From NCBI RefSeq assembly GCF_000518485.1, contig NZ_JADR01000005.1:186001-250000 (forward strand): a stretch of 64,000 bases of DNA, read 5' to 3'. The notes under the pieces are model-generated. The model had not been told where the DNA came from, ran no database searches, and was given only the letters and a program-made list of their open reading frames with translations. This DNA comes from Olleya marilimosa CAM030 (GTDB lineage Bacteria; Bacteroidota; Bacteroidia; Flavobacteriales; Flavobacteriaceae). Below are positions 35,388 to 44,272 of this stretch, piece after piece. A program made the position numbers and the translations under genes. The stretch's first letter is position 1, and the number at the start of each line of letters is the position of its first letter.

Positions 35388-36451
35388 TGAAAGTACTACA
35401 ATTAATTGATAGCTTGGAAGCAGGAGGCGCAGAGCGTGTTGCTGTCAATTATGCAAATGCGCTTGTTAATTATATTGATGGATCTTATATATGTGCTACA
35501 AGAAAAGAAGGTCTTTTAAAAAAGAGTTTAAGTAAAGATGTTGTTTATTTATTTTTGAAAAAAAGAAGTACCATAGATTTTGTTGCTATTATAAGATTAA
35601 GAAAATTTATAATTAAAAATAATATTGAAATTATTCATGCGCATGGTTCATCTTATTTCTTAGCTACAATTGTAAGAATACTAACACCTAAACTTAAATT
35701 AATTTGGCATGATCACTTTGGAAACCGAATTAATTGTGGGTTAAAAAGTATTTTAATTTTAAAATTATGTTCAATATTTTTTTCAAGAGTTTTTGTTGTA
35801 AATAATGATTTAAAATTATGGGCAGAACAAAATCTTTTCACTAAAAAAGTTATTTTCTTGCGAAATTATCCAATGGATAATTCCAATATTATAAAAACAA
35901 GATTACATGGGGTCGAAAATAAAAAAATTGTATGCTTAGCAAATTTTAGACCAGATAAAAATCACGAGTTACTAATAAACGCTTTTGGAAGAATAATTAA
36001 TGCATTTCCTGATTGGACTTTACATTTAGTTGGAAAGGATTTCAATGATGAATATTCACGAAGTATTAAAACACTGATTACTAATTTAAATCTCAATAAA
36101 AGTATTTATATTTATGGTAGTTGTATGGATACATCCTCTATTTTGAAACAAGCGCAGATAGGAGTGTTATCATCTAGTTCTGAGGGGCTACCATTATCAT
36201 TACTAGAATATGGACTACTCGGTTTACCCGTTATAGCTACAGATGTTGGACAATGTGCTAAAGTAATTACCAACAATATTAATGGTTTAGTAGTAAAAGC
36301 AGGTAATCAAGATATGTATTATAATGCTTTGAAATTTTATATTGAAAATAAAGATATAAGGGAAATTTATTCTCAGAAGTTTCATAAACACATTTATAAT
36401 AATTATTCCGAAAAAGAAACAATTAAAATAATTTTAAAGTCTTACAAATAA
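35387..36451 (+). CDS. Glycosyltransferase, GT4-like
   Basis: This 354-residue GT-B enzyme begins KVLQLIDSLEAGGAERVAVN, the typical GG-E/R loop. IIHAHGSSYFLATIVRIL gives the acceptor domain. The donor domain has KIVCLANFRPDKNHELLI and LSSSSEGLPLSLLEYGLLGLPVIA with E-x7-E. ATDVGQCAKVI and NGLVV follow. It overlaps the preceding gene by one base and lies 4 bases from the membrane polymerase/ligase gene. It would be one of the later sugar-addition steps. Confidence 0.92.
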   Translation: MKVLQLIDSLEAGGAERVAVNYANALVNYIDGSYICATRKEGLLKKSLSKDVVYLFLKKRSTIDFVAIIRLRKFIIKNNIEIIHAHGSSYFLATIVRILTPKLKLIWHDHFGNRINCGLKSILILKLCSIFFSRVFVVNNDLKLWAEQNLFTKKVIFLRNYPMDNSNIIKTRLHGVENKKIVCLANFRPDKNHELLINAFGRIINAFPDWTLHLVGKDFNDEYSRSIKTLITNLNLNKSIYIYGSCMDTSSILKQAQIGVLSSSSEGLPLSLLEYGLLGLPVIATDVGQCAKVITNNINGLVVKAGNQDMYYNALKFYIENKDIREIYSQKFHKHIYNNYSEKETIKIILKSYK

Positions 36452-36455
36452 CTAG

Positions 36456-37802
36456 ATGCAACAAAACTATTTAAAAAAATTAGGTATACATGTTGTGATA
36501 GGTATATTAGTATATTTATATAAGCCATTAGGTAATATTTATTTTTATAGTATTCTTGTTTTCTTTTTAGTCAGAATTTTAAATGCTAAAAGAGATTCCA
36601 AGCCTTTTGAAGTTGTAAGGGCTTGTGCTTATATTATTGGAGCAGAGGTAATCCTTCGTATGACTAATAGCGGACCTTTTTATGAGGCAAGTAAATATAT
36701 TGTTATAATATTTTCAATTACAGGGTTGTTTTATAGTGGCTTTAATAAAAAAGCTTCACCTTACTTACTTTATATATTATTATTAATTCCAAGTATTTAT
36801 CTGTCGTTATATTTGTTAGATATTAGTGGTAATGTGAGAAAAGCCATAGCTTTTAATTTAAGTGGTCCGGTTTGTTTAGGTGTTTCAGCTTTATTATGTT
36901 ATGACTTGTCCATTACTAAAAAACAACTTGAGTCTATAGTTAACTTTATTGTTTTTCCATTAATAAGCACTTTGGTCTTTGTTATTATGTATAATCCAAA
37001 TGTCGCAGCAGTATCTTCAGGAACAGGTTCTAATTTTGATACCTCGGGAGGTTTTGGTCCTAATCAAATGTCTACAGTGTTAGGGTTAGGTTTTTTTTTA
37101 ATGACAGTTCGTTTTTTTTATTTTAGTAAAACAAAATTAGTAAAGTATTTAGACCTGTTTTTAATATTAATATTCGCTTTTAGGGCAATTGTAACTTTTA
37201 GTAGAGGAGGTGTATATACAGCCATATTGATGATTTTGTTTTATATCATTTTTCAATACAAATCCGTTGATAAAAAAAATAAAAGAAGGATGTTAACTTC
37301 TATTATTTTATTTTTAAGTGTTGCAATTTTGACATGGATTATTTCGACTGATCAAACTAATGGCATGATTGAAAAACGATATTCTAATCAAAATGCTATG
37401 GGTCATGAAAAAAGTGATGTAACAACAGGTCGAGGTGACTTATTTTTAGCTGAATTTGAAGAATTTATTGCTAATCCTTTTTTAGGTGTAGGCGTAGGAC
37501 GAGTAAAAGATTTGCGTTTTCAGAGAACTGGTATACATGCAGCGTCACATAATGAGATAAGTCGTATCATTTCAGAGCATGGCTTGTTGGGTGTTTTAGC
37601 GCTAAGTATATTATTGTTAGTGCCTTTGTTTTATAGATTAAAAAATAGGAATAATGTTTTATTTTTTTCTTTCTATTTGTTTTGGTTACTTACAATAAAT
37701 CATTCTGCGATGCGAATTGCTGCACCAGCCTTTATTTACGCATTAAGTTTATTACATATTATAAATGACAAACCTAGTATACATAGGCAACAAATTAATT
37801 AG
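36456..37802 (+). CDS. O-antigen ligase/polymerase family membrane protein
   Basis: This 448-residue protein has roughly ten to twelve hydrophobic helices. It contains the large periplasmic loop near residues 310-380 with TGRGDLFLAEFEEFIANPFLGVG and HNEISRIISEHGLLGVLAL. That is the Wzy_C/WaaL pattern of polymerases and ligases that join undecaprenyl-linked glycan to a lipid core or to another chain. With a Wzm/Wzt exporter and no Wzx in the locus, ligase is at least as likely as polymerase. The last 38 bases overlap the start of the next gene in another frame. Confidence 0.85.
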   Translation: MQQNYLKKLGIHVVIGILVYLYKPLGNIYFYSILVFFLVRILNAKRDSKPFEVVRACAYIIGAEVILRMTNSGPFYEASKYIVIIFSITGLFYSGFNKKASPYLLYILLLIPSIYLSLYLLDISGNVRKAIAFNLSGPVCLGVSALLCYDLSITKKQLESIVNFIVFPLISTLVFVIMYNPNVAAVSSGTGSNFDTSGGFGPNQMSTVLGLGFFLMTVRFFYFSKTKLVKYLDLFLILIFAFRAIVTFSRGGVYTAILMILFYIIFQYKSVDKKNKRRMLTSIILFLSVAILTWIISTDQTNGMIEKRYSNQNAMGHEKSDVTTGRGDLFLAEFEEFIANPFLGVGVGRVKDLRFQRTGIHAASHNEISRIISEHGLLGVLALSILLLVPLFYRLKNRNNVLFFSFYLFWLLTINHSAMRIAAPAFIYALSLLHIINDKPSIHRQQIN

Positions 37803-38775
37803 TTCAGGTAAAACAGCAACAACCATTGATACTTTAGGGACAAGTCTTGAAGCATCTGGTTTTAAAATAACTTATGCCTCTAGTTATAAAAACACGTTTT
37901 TGAGATTAGTCCATATGCTATGGACCGTTTTTAAACACAGACAATCCACCGACTATGTATTAATAGATACCTATAGTACGCTAAATTTTTATTATGCCTA
38001 TGCTGTAAGTAAATTGTGTCAACTTTTAGGCTTAAAATACATTCCTATTTTGCATGGTGGAAATCTTCCTAGTCGTCTAGATAATAGTCCTAAATTAAGC
38101 CAATCCATTTTTAAAAAGGCATATGTAAATATAGCGCCTTCAAATTATATTAAATCAGCATTTAATGCTAAAGGGTATTTAAACATCCAAGTCATTCCTA
38201 ATAGTATTGCCATTAATAACTATCCTTATCAAGAAAGAGTTATAGATGATATAGCGCTGCTTTGGGTACGTTCTTTTTCTAATTTATACAATCCAAAATT
38301 AGCTGTAGATGTCATGCATTCGTTAAAAAATAAAGGGTATAATGTATCACTGTGTATGGTAGGTCCTGATAATGACGGAAGCTTATTGGAAGTAAAAGCA
38401 TACGCTAAACAACTAGGTTTAGACGTCTCCTTTACAGGAAAATTGACAAAGCAAGCATGGATTGCATTATCTAAAAATTACAATATATTTATCAATACCA
38501 CTAATTTTGATAACACACCAGTAAGTATTATTGAAGCTATGGCATTAGGGCTACCAATTGTGTCTACAGATGTAGGAGGGTTACCTTTTTTAATTGAGAA
38601 TAATTTGAATGGGCAATTAGTGCAACCTGATGATATTGAGTCTTTTGTGGATGCCATTTTAAATTACAAGGCAAATCCAGACAAAACGCAAGCAATTATA
38701 CATTTAGCTAGACACAAAGCAGAACAATTTGATTGGAACACCATCAAACAAAAATGGATTAGTACTTTAAACTAA
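37765..38775 (+). CDS. Glycosyltransferase, GT4-like
   Basis: This 336-residue GT-B enzyme starts MTNLVYIGNKLISSGKTATT. The C-terminal domain has IALLWVRSFSNLYNPKLAVDV and NTTNFDNTPVSIIEAMALGLPIVS with the E-x7-E-like arrangement (the first Glu is replaced by Asn-Thr-Pro context). TDVGGLPFLIENNLNGQLV follows. YIPILHGGNLPSRL contributes to the acceptor site. The gene overlaps the O-antigen ligase gene by 38 bases. It is the last gene before a 59-base gap with a predicted promoter. Confidence 0.9.
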   Translation: MTNLVYIGNKLISSGKTATTIDTLGTSLEASGFKITYASSYKNTFLRLVHMLWTVFKHRQSTDYVLIDTYSTLNFYYAYAVSKLCQLLGLKYIPILHGGNLPSRLDNSPKLSQSIFKKAYVNIAPSNYIKSAFNAKGYLNIQVIPNSIAINNYPYQERVIDDIALLWVRSFSNLYNPKLAVDVMHSLKNKGYNVSLCMVGPDNDGSLLEVKAYAKQLGLDVSFTGKLTKQAWIALSKNYNIFINTTNFDNTPVSIIEAMALGLPIVSTDVGGLPFLIENNLNGQLVQPDDIESFVDAILNYKANPDKTQAIIHLARHKAEQFDWNTIKQKWISTLN

Positions 38776-38780
38776 ATCTC

Positions 38781-38810
38781 TTGGTTTAATACAATTACTT
38801 ATTATCTTTG
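38781..38810 (+). promoter_or_regulatory. Predicted internal promoter before the initiating sugar transferase
   Basis: TTG at 38781-38783 and TATCTTTG at 38803-38810 are separated by 19 bases, an exact match to the Bacteroidetes -33/-7 pattern. The ATG of the sugar transferase is at 38835. This suggests that the priming enzyme can be made independently of the long upstream operon. Confidence 0.6.
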
Positions 38811-38834
38811 AAACAATTCTACCAATCCGTTAAC

Positions 38835-40229
38835 ATGAATAAAAGTAGTGGTATCCACTTTGAAATTTCTGAACGTAAAATTCTTTTACGTTTATTTGAT
38901 TTGCTTTTTATTGGTACTTCACTTTTTACAGTCAGTACTTTTTTTGACTTTGACTACTTTAAAGTGTATGACCAACATTGGACCTGGTTTATTGTGCTTG
39001 CCATTTATATTACCGTTTTTGGAACCGTCTTAGAGCTATATGATTTACAAAAATCAAGTCGATTGGATACTGTCCTTGGTACGGTTTTGCTTACCACCTC
39101 AGTAACTGTCTTATTTTATCTTTTAACTCCATTTTACACACCTTCATTACCCGAAAATAGATTACAAATATTATATTTTTATTTGGCTATTTTGTTTGGT
39201 TTATATTTTTGGAGATGGGCTTATATCACATTTATTTCTTCTCCTAGATTTTTTAAAAGAGTGCTTTTAGTAGGCGAAATATCTAATATTAAAACTATTG
39301 TTGATGCTTTTGCTAGTGCAGATCCTAATTATAAGATTATTGGATTTATTAATTGCGAAACAAGTAAAAAAGACACTATAAAATTTAAAGGGTTAAAAGA
39401 ATACGAGCCTTCCAAATTACATCAAATAATTAAGGAAGAAAACATATCAGAAGTTGTAATCGCGAGTTATAATTCAGAAAATATAACCTCTTCAATCTAT
39501 TCCGATTTAATAACCTTGTTGGAAAAAGGGTTTCCAATAAAAGAGTATACTCAGGTGTATGAGGATATTACTTACCGTGTTCCAGTTCAGTTTGTTGGAA
39601 AGGATTTTTATAAATATTTCCCTTTTAGCCGAAACAATAAAAACAAATTATATTTAGCGTACAGACGTCTTTTTGATATTGTTTTATCATTGGTTGGTTT
39701 ATTTTTAGGACTATTAATGTTACCTTTTATTTTAATTGGAAATCTAATAGGAAATAGAGGCGCTTTATTTTATACTCAAGAACGTGTTGGTCAAAATGGT
39801 ATGCCTTTCAAGATTTTTAAATATAGGACTATGGTTAAAAATGCAGAAGTAGGAGGCGCTGTTTGGGCCTCAAAAAATGATACTAGAATTACTGCTTTTG
39901 GAAAATTTTTAAGAATTACTAGATTAGACGAGATACCACAATTTTTTAATATTCTGAAAGGTGATATGAGTTTAATTGGTCCCAGACCAGAGCGTCCTTA
40001 TTTTGTAGACGAATTGTCTCAAGTCATTCCTTTTTACGAAACTAGACATATCGTTAAACCAGGACTAACAGGATGGGCTCAGGTTAAAGCACGATATGGT
40101 TCAAGCGTTGATGATAGTTTATTAAAACTACAGTACGATTTGTATTATATTAAGCATCGTGGTTTTTTATTAGATATTAATATAATTGTAAAAACGTTAA
40201 GTACGGTTATCTTTTTTAGAGGACAATAA
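38835..40229 (+). CDS. Undecaprenyl-phosphate sugar-1-phosphate transferase (polyprenyl glycosylphosphotransferase)
   Basis: This enzyme starts glycan synthesis by moving a sugar-1-phosphate from a nucleotide sugar to undecaprenyl phosphate. I use ATG 38835 (464 residues); an in-frame TTG at 38808 lies within the -7 element. Four hydrophobic helices are near residues 20-135, then a CoA-binding-like domain (about 140-260) and a fifth helix near 285-310. The C-terminal Bac_transf domain follows with FKIFKYRTMVKNAE, the FLRITRLDEIPQFFNIL segment and the GDMSLIGPRPERP signature. It is likely the WbaP/WcaJ class. Its stop abuts the stop of the convergent DUF4105 gene. Confidence 0.93.
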   Translation: MNKSSGIHFEISERKILLRLFDLLFIGTSLFTVSTFFDFDYFKVYDQHWTWFIVLAIYITVFGTVLELYDLQKSSRLDTVLGTVLLTTSVTVLFYLLTPFYTPSLPENRLQILYFYLAILFGLYFWRWAYITFISSPRFFKRVLLVGEISNIKTIVDAFASADPNYKIIGFINCETSKKDTIKFKGLKEYEPSKLHQIIKEENISEVVIASYNSENITSSIYSDLITLLEKGFPIKEYTQVYEDITYRVPVQFVGKDFYKYFPFSRNNKNKLYLAYRRLFDIVLSLVGLFLGLLMLPFILIGNLIGNRGALFYTQERVGQNGMPFKIFKYRTMVKNAEVGGAVWASKNDTRITAFGKFLRITRLDEIPQFFNILKGDMSLIGPRPERPYFVDELSQVIPFYETRHIVKPGLTGWAQVKARYGSSVDDSLLKLQYDLYYIKHRGFLLDINIIVKTLSTVIFFRGQ

Positions 40230-41411
40230 TTAGGCTTTATTCTCGGTTAGTTTATAAAACCTTAAAAGATATATATATCTAACTGCCAATGCTATTAATA
40301 AAGGAGCTAAAGCAGGAGCAAAGCGTTGCACACCTATGGTCCAATGCATCACAATTAAGCATAACATTAAAATTGAAAACTTAATGTAAGCTATAAACCA
40401 TTTTTTAGGATTAGTCTTTAAAATTTGAAGGACACAAAACAAGCTTAATGGAAATGCCCATAATAGATTGTAGTTGTATGTGGTACCTGTATGATCTGTA
40501 GCAAACCATAATAAAAATAGCAAAACACCTATCAGTCCTGTTATTGTAAATAAGGCTAAGTCTAACGCTTTATTTCTAGTTTTATTTTTATTATCGCTAT
40601 AGGTTAGGTAAATAATAACTAATGCTAAAACCATGGTTAATAGTAATGGGCTAGTTAGAAAAAAGCTGTTTTTATTTTCGTTTTCTCCTTTTTTTGTAAA
40701 GATTGTTTTAGAAGTAGTAACCAATTTTTTGTTTGAATCCTTTAAAGTTGCAAGCTCAAAAAATTGATTAACCTTTTCAGGTAAAAAAAGCTGTTCTCTT
40801 GCTGTGGCTTGTCTGTCAATAATTGAACCTAGCGCAATATCAATCCCAAAGCTTCCCCAAGTATTCCAATTTAAATTATGGTCTATAAGTTGTCTAAAAG
40901 TTTGCTCTTTATAGTCTTTGGGTAAGTTATACTGTAAGTTTCCGTCTAAAGTGGTTTCAATGACATCTCTAATTTTAGTGGCACAATTATCGTAAAAAAA
41001 ATCGTATAAATAGGCACCTTGATTTTTTTTGTAGTTGGCTTCTAAATAGTTGTATAATTGTTGCGTTTCGGCTTGAGATAAGCGTAGCTGTTGCTCTTTT
41101 ATTGTTCTATTTTCGCTTATGTAAAACGCTATAAGGCTTTTATAATTGGATTTACCTTGTAGATAGTTAAGTTTTCCTCTAGCAAAATCTAAATAAAAAT
41201 TTGGGTCGTCAAAATTGTATCGACCAAAGTCATAAGCGATATCAGCAACTCTAGATTTAATACGGATGGCATTGTGCCCAAAAGCATCGTTTAAATTACT
41301 ACCAGGTCCAAATGTTATTACACTAACTGTAGTATCTTCCGGTAATGGCATGGATTGGCTTAATCCTGCTGTTGTGCTAAGTAAAAAAACAACGTATAAA
41401 AATAGTCTCAT
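40230..41411 (-). CDS. DUF4105 (Lnb N-terminal domain) membrane protein
   Basis: This 393-residue protein has a signal peptide (MRLFLYVVFLLSTTAGLSQ). The periplasmic domain contains VITFGPGSNLNDAFGHNAIRI, YLYDFFYDNCATKIRD and other conserved residues of DUF4105, also called the Lnb N-terminal periplasmic domain. The H and C positions (FGHN, DNC) are the family's likely catalytic pair. The C-terminal third has four or five membrane helices. Family members include Lnb, which remodels lipoprotein N-termini in some Gram-positives, but function here is unproven. The stop codon (TTA at 40230-40232) is directly beside the sugar transferase stop. Confidence 0.85.
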   Translation of the reverse strand: MRLFLYVVFLLSTTAGLSQSMPLPEDTTVSVITFGPGSNLNDAFGHNAIRIKSRVADIAYDFGRYNFDDPNFYLDFARGKLNYLQGKSNYKSLIAFYISENRTIKEQQLRLSQAETQQLYNYLEANYKKNQGAYLYDFFYDNCATKIRDVIETTLDGNLQYNLPKDYKEQTFRQLIDHNLNWNTWGSFGIDIALGSIIDRQATAREQLFLPEKVNQFFELATLKDSNKKLVTTSKTIFTKKGENENKNSFFLTSPLLLTMVLALVIIYLTYSDNKNKTRNKALDLALFTITGLIGVLLFLLWFATDHTGTTYNYNLLWAFPLSLFCVLQILKTNPKKWFIAYIKFSILMLCLIVMHWTIGVQRFAPALAPLLIALAVRYIYLLRFYKLTENKA

Positions 41412-41425
41412 GCTACAAAGATAAC

Positions 41426-42499
41426 TTATCTAAAAACGCTAAAATCTAGTTTTAAAGAAAATACGTTAGAATACAAAGCGACACTTTGATCGCCAATATC
41501 TGTAAACGCGTAGTCTACTTGAATACCTTTATATTTAAAACCGACACCAAAACTTGGTTGAAAGGTTAAATCTTCAGAATTATCAATCTGTAATTCATTT
41601 TGAAAATTACCAACACCAGTTCTAAGATAAATCATATCTATATATCCAAACTCTAAGCCTAAAGCAGGATTAATACTGGCAAAAGATGTTGAAATAACAT
41701 CATTGTTTTGTTCAAATCTTACATTTAAATCTAATTCTGCTTCCAATGTATAATCGTAATGAAAGCGATATAATTTAGCAACACCTAATTGTAATTTTGG
41801 AATTGTAATCTCAGTAGTTTCTGGCAATTCTTGATTTTGTCCTTCTACTGCATTTTGAACTTTAGCAAATTCATCTTCATTAATATTCCATGCATTAAAT
41901 GTAGTTGTAATATCACGAGCCATAATACCAAACTTCCAGTTATTATTACTTTCAAATTGAATGGCAGCATCTAAACCAAAACCCCAACTAGAGGCAAAGT
42001 CACCTATGATTCGTCTTATAATTTTAGCATTAACACCATAGCTTAAACCTTCTAGCGGTAAGTCTCTAGCGTATGAAAAAGTTAAGCCATAATCTGCTGT
42101 AGAAAACAAACTGATGCGATCATAATTTACATTTCCTTGTTCGTCAATTAGTTGGGTTGTGTCCAAGATATCATCTACTGCAAAACGTATTAAAGAGATA
42201 CCAAAAGCACTTTTATCATCTAAAGGCATTGCAAAAGCTGCATAATCATAATTTGCAATATTAGCAAAGTAACTAGAGTGCATTAAGGCTAATTGATTGT
42301 CTTCTAATTTAATTAGTCCAGCAGGATTCCAATATCCAGAATTAACATCATTAGTTCTGGCAACTGTTGCGTTACTCATCCCTAAAGCTGCAGCATCCAC
42401 ACCTATATTCATAAACTCGTTTGAATATTTTCGGGTTTGAGCAAATGATAAAGAGATACTCAGTAATAAAAAGACTAGTAAACGTACTTTCAATTTCAA
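41426..42499 (-). CDS. PorV/PorQ-like type IX secretion system outer-membrane protein
   Basis: This 357-residue protein has a signal peptide (residues 1-20, ending SFAQ). AAALGMSNATVARTNDVNSGYWNPAGL near the N-terminus and the repeated amphipathic strands that end YVFSLKLDF-like resemble the FadL-type barrel of PorV/PorQ proteins. The T9SS exports gliding adhesins and other cargo in Bacteroidetes. I cannot separate PorV2 from PorQ-like members. It is 14 bases upstream of the DUF4105 gene and probably shares its operon. TATCTTTG on the minus strand at 41416-41423, between them, may be an extra promoter. Confidence 0.82.
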   Translation of the reverse strand: MKLKVRLLVFLLLSISLSFAQTRKYSNEFMNIGVDAAALGMSNATVARTNDVNSGYWNPAGLIKLEDNQLALMHSSYFANIANYDYAAFAMPLDDKSAFGISLIRFAVDDILDTTQLIDEQGNVNYDRISLFSTADYGLTFSYARDLPLEGLSYGVNAKIIRRIIGDFASSWGFGLDAAIQFESNNNWKFGIMARDITTTFNAWNINEDEFAKVQNAVEGQNQELPETTEITIPKLQLGVAKLYRFHYDYTLEAELDLNVRFEQNNDVISTSFASINPALGLEFGYIDMIYLRTGVGNFQNELQIDNSEDLTFQPSFGVGFKYKGIQVDYAFTDIGDQSVALYSNVFSLKLDFSVFR

Positions 42500-42614
42500 T
42501 TTTTTTACAAAGATGCTATAATTTTTCTATATATTAAACTTCAATTTTAATACTATATTGCATAGTGTTTGGAATAGACCCAAATACTTTGTTATTTTTA
42601 CAAAAAACTAACTG

Positions 42615-43364
42615 ATGAACATCAAAGCTTTTATACCAAATTTTATAACGCTTCTAAATTTATTTAGCGGAAGTGTGGCAGTCATATTTGCTGTCAATAA
42701 CCACTTTATATTTGCTGCCTTTTTTGTGTTTTTAGGTATCTTTTTTGATTTTTTTGATGGTCTGCTAGCACGAAAATTAAATGTCCAAAGCGAGTTAGGT
42801 TTACAATTAGACAGTTTGGCAGATATGGTAACTAGTGGGTTAGTGCCAGGAATAGTAGTTTTTAAACTATTAGAATTAGCTAGTAATAGTAAAGCGGTCA
42901 CACCAATTGATGATTGGTCAGAAACTATGCAATGGACTGGTTATACGTTTAACTTATTACCATTTATTGGACTATTTGTTACATTAGCATCTGCTTATAG
43001 ATTGGCTAGATTTAATATAGACGAAGACCAACAAAGTTATTTTAAAGGCTTGCCAACACCAGCTAATGCCTTGTTAATTTTATCGTTACCGTTAATTTTA
43101 GAATTTCAGAATAATGATTTAATAAATAGTATTATACTTAATAAATGGTTTTTAATTGTATTAACTATTTTAAGTTGTTACATATTAAATTCATCTGTAA
43201 AATTATTTGCCTTAAAATTTAAAAACTGGAGTTTTAAATCTAATTCAGTACGTTACATTTTTATTATTTTAAGTATTGTGCTTTTAGTAGTATTGCATTT
43301 TGCAGCAATCCCTGTAATTATTATACTATACATATTATTATCTTTATTTAACAACATCAATTAA
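42615..43364 (+). CDS. pssA: CDP-diacylglycerol--serine O-phosphatidyltransferase
   Basis: This enzyme makes phosphatidylserine, the precursor of phosphatidylethanolamine, from CDP-diacylglycerol and serine. The 249 residues include the CDP-alcohol phosphatidyltransferase motif DG-x2-AR-x8-G-x3-D-x3-D, seen as FDGLLARKLNVQSELGLQLD then SLADM near residues 48-72. About six to seven hydrophobic helices are present. It starts divergently from the PorV-like gene, with 115 bases between them that should hold both promoters. TATTTTTA at about 42591 is the nearest -7-like element. It lies 8 bases upstream of the TerC gene. Confidence 0.93.
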   Translation: MNIKAFIPNFITLLNLFSGSVAVIFAVNNHFIFAAFFVFLGIFFDFFDGLLARKLNVQSELGLQLDSLADMVTSGLVPGIVVFKLLELASNSKAVTPIDDWSETMQWTGYTFNLLPFIGLFVTLASAYRLARFNIDEDQQSYFKGLPTPANALLILSLPLILEFQNNDLINSIILNKWFLIVLTILSCYILNSSVKLFALKFKNWSFKSNSVRYIFIILSIVLLVVLHFAAIPVIIILYILLSLFNNIN

Positions 43365-43372
43365 CACCCACT

Positions 43373-44197
43373 ATGTTAGAAATTATTTTTACGCTTTTAA
43401 TGCTTGTTTTGTTACAGGCTGTTTTAGGATTTGACAATTTATTATATATCTCTTTAGAGTCAAAAAAAGCACCAGAAACAGAACAAAAGCGCGTTAGAAA
43501 AGTTGGGATTTTAATTGCGATTGTTTTACGTATCATACTATTGTTTGTATTAGTATCAATAATTGATTTTTTTAAAGAGCCTTTTTCGTTTATGACTGGA
43601 GAATTAGGCAGCGTTGCTAGCTTTGCTTTTAATGGACATAGTTTAATTGTATTAGCAGGAGGAGGTTTTATTATTTATACAGCTATTAAAGAAATTTGGC
43701 ACATGATTGGTGCTCATGATTTAGATCAGGATATAGAAGGTGATGGTACACGAGGTAAATCTGCAAGTGCTGTTATAACTAGTATTGTTATTATGAATTT
43801 AGTATTCTCTTTTGATTCTATTTTAGCTGCAATTGGTCTAACAAGTGATATTGAAAACGCTACGACAGCTTTTATTGTAATGGCTATTGCTATTGTAATT
43901 AGCGGATTGTTAATGTTGTTTTTAGCAGATCGAATCTCTGTGTTTTTAGCAAAAAACCGAATGTATGAAGTGCTAGGGTTATTTATTCTATTTATAGTAG
44001 GTATAATGTTAGTTACCGAAGGTGGACATTTAGCTCACTTAAAGTTATTTGGAAACCCAATAGAGTCTATGAGTAAAACAACTTTCTATTTTGTATTGTT
44101 TATTTTAATTATTGTAGATGTTGTACAAGGTCGCTACCAGAAAAAAATTATGGCAGAAAATGCTAGAATTAAAGCTAAGTCTGAGGAAAACATATAG
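43373..44197 (+). CDS. TerC family integral membrane protein
   Basis: This 274-residue protein has about seven to eight membrane helices. DNLLYISLESKKAPETEQ and VFSFDSILAAIGL contain the acidic residues in membrane segments that mark the TerC family. TerC proteins are linked to tellurite resistance in some bacteria and to manganese export in others. No ter operon is near. It is probably in one transcript with pssA, ending at the terminator at 44221-44252. The N-terminus MLEIIFTLLMLVLLQAVLGF matches family members. Confidence 0.92.
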   Translation: MLEIIFTLLMLVLLQAVLGFDNLLYISLESKKAPETEQKRVRKVGILIAIVLRIILLFVLVSIIDFFKEPFSFMTGELGSVASFAFNGHSLIVLAGGGFIIYTAIKEIWHMIGAHDLDQDIEGDGTRGKSASAVITSIVIMNLVFSFDSILAAIGLTSDIENATTAFIVMAIAIVISGLLMLFLADRISVFLAKNRMYEVLGLFILFIVGIMLVTEGGHLAHLKLFGNPIESMSKTTFYFVLFILIIVDVVQGRYQKKIMAENARIKAKSEENI

Positions 44198-44220
44198 CAT
44201 AATAAAGTTTATTAAATAAT

Positions 44221-44252
44221 AAAAGCCCAATGGAATGTTCCATTGGGCTTTT
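44221..44252. terminator. Bidirectional terminator between TerC and lptB genes
   Basis: A perfect 15-bp stem (AAAAGCCCAATGGAA and its complement) with a 2-base loop lies between two convergent genes, 24 bases after the TerC stop and 21 before the lptB stop. A-rich and T-rich flanks allow it to work on both strands. Confidence 0.85.
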
Positions 44253-44272
44253 ATATATCTATTAATTTCAGA

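Noticed and set aside
38808-38834. TTG start for the sugar transferase
   Set aside because: The TTG is part of the -7 box TATCTTTG; ATG 38835 is a better start.
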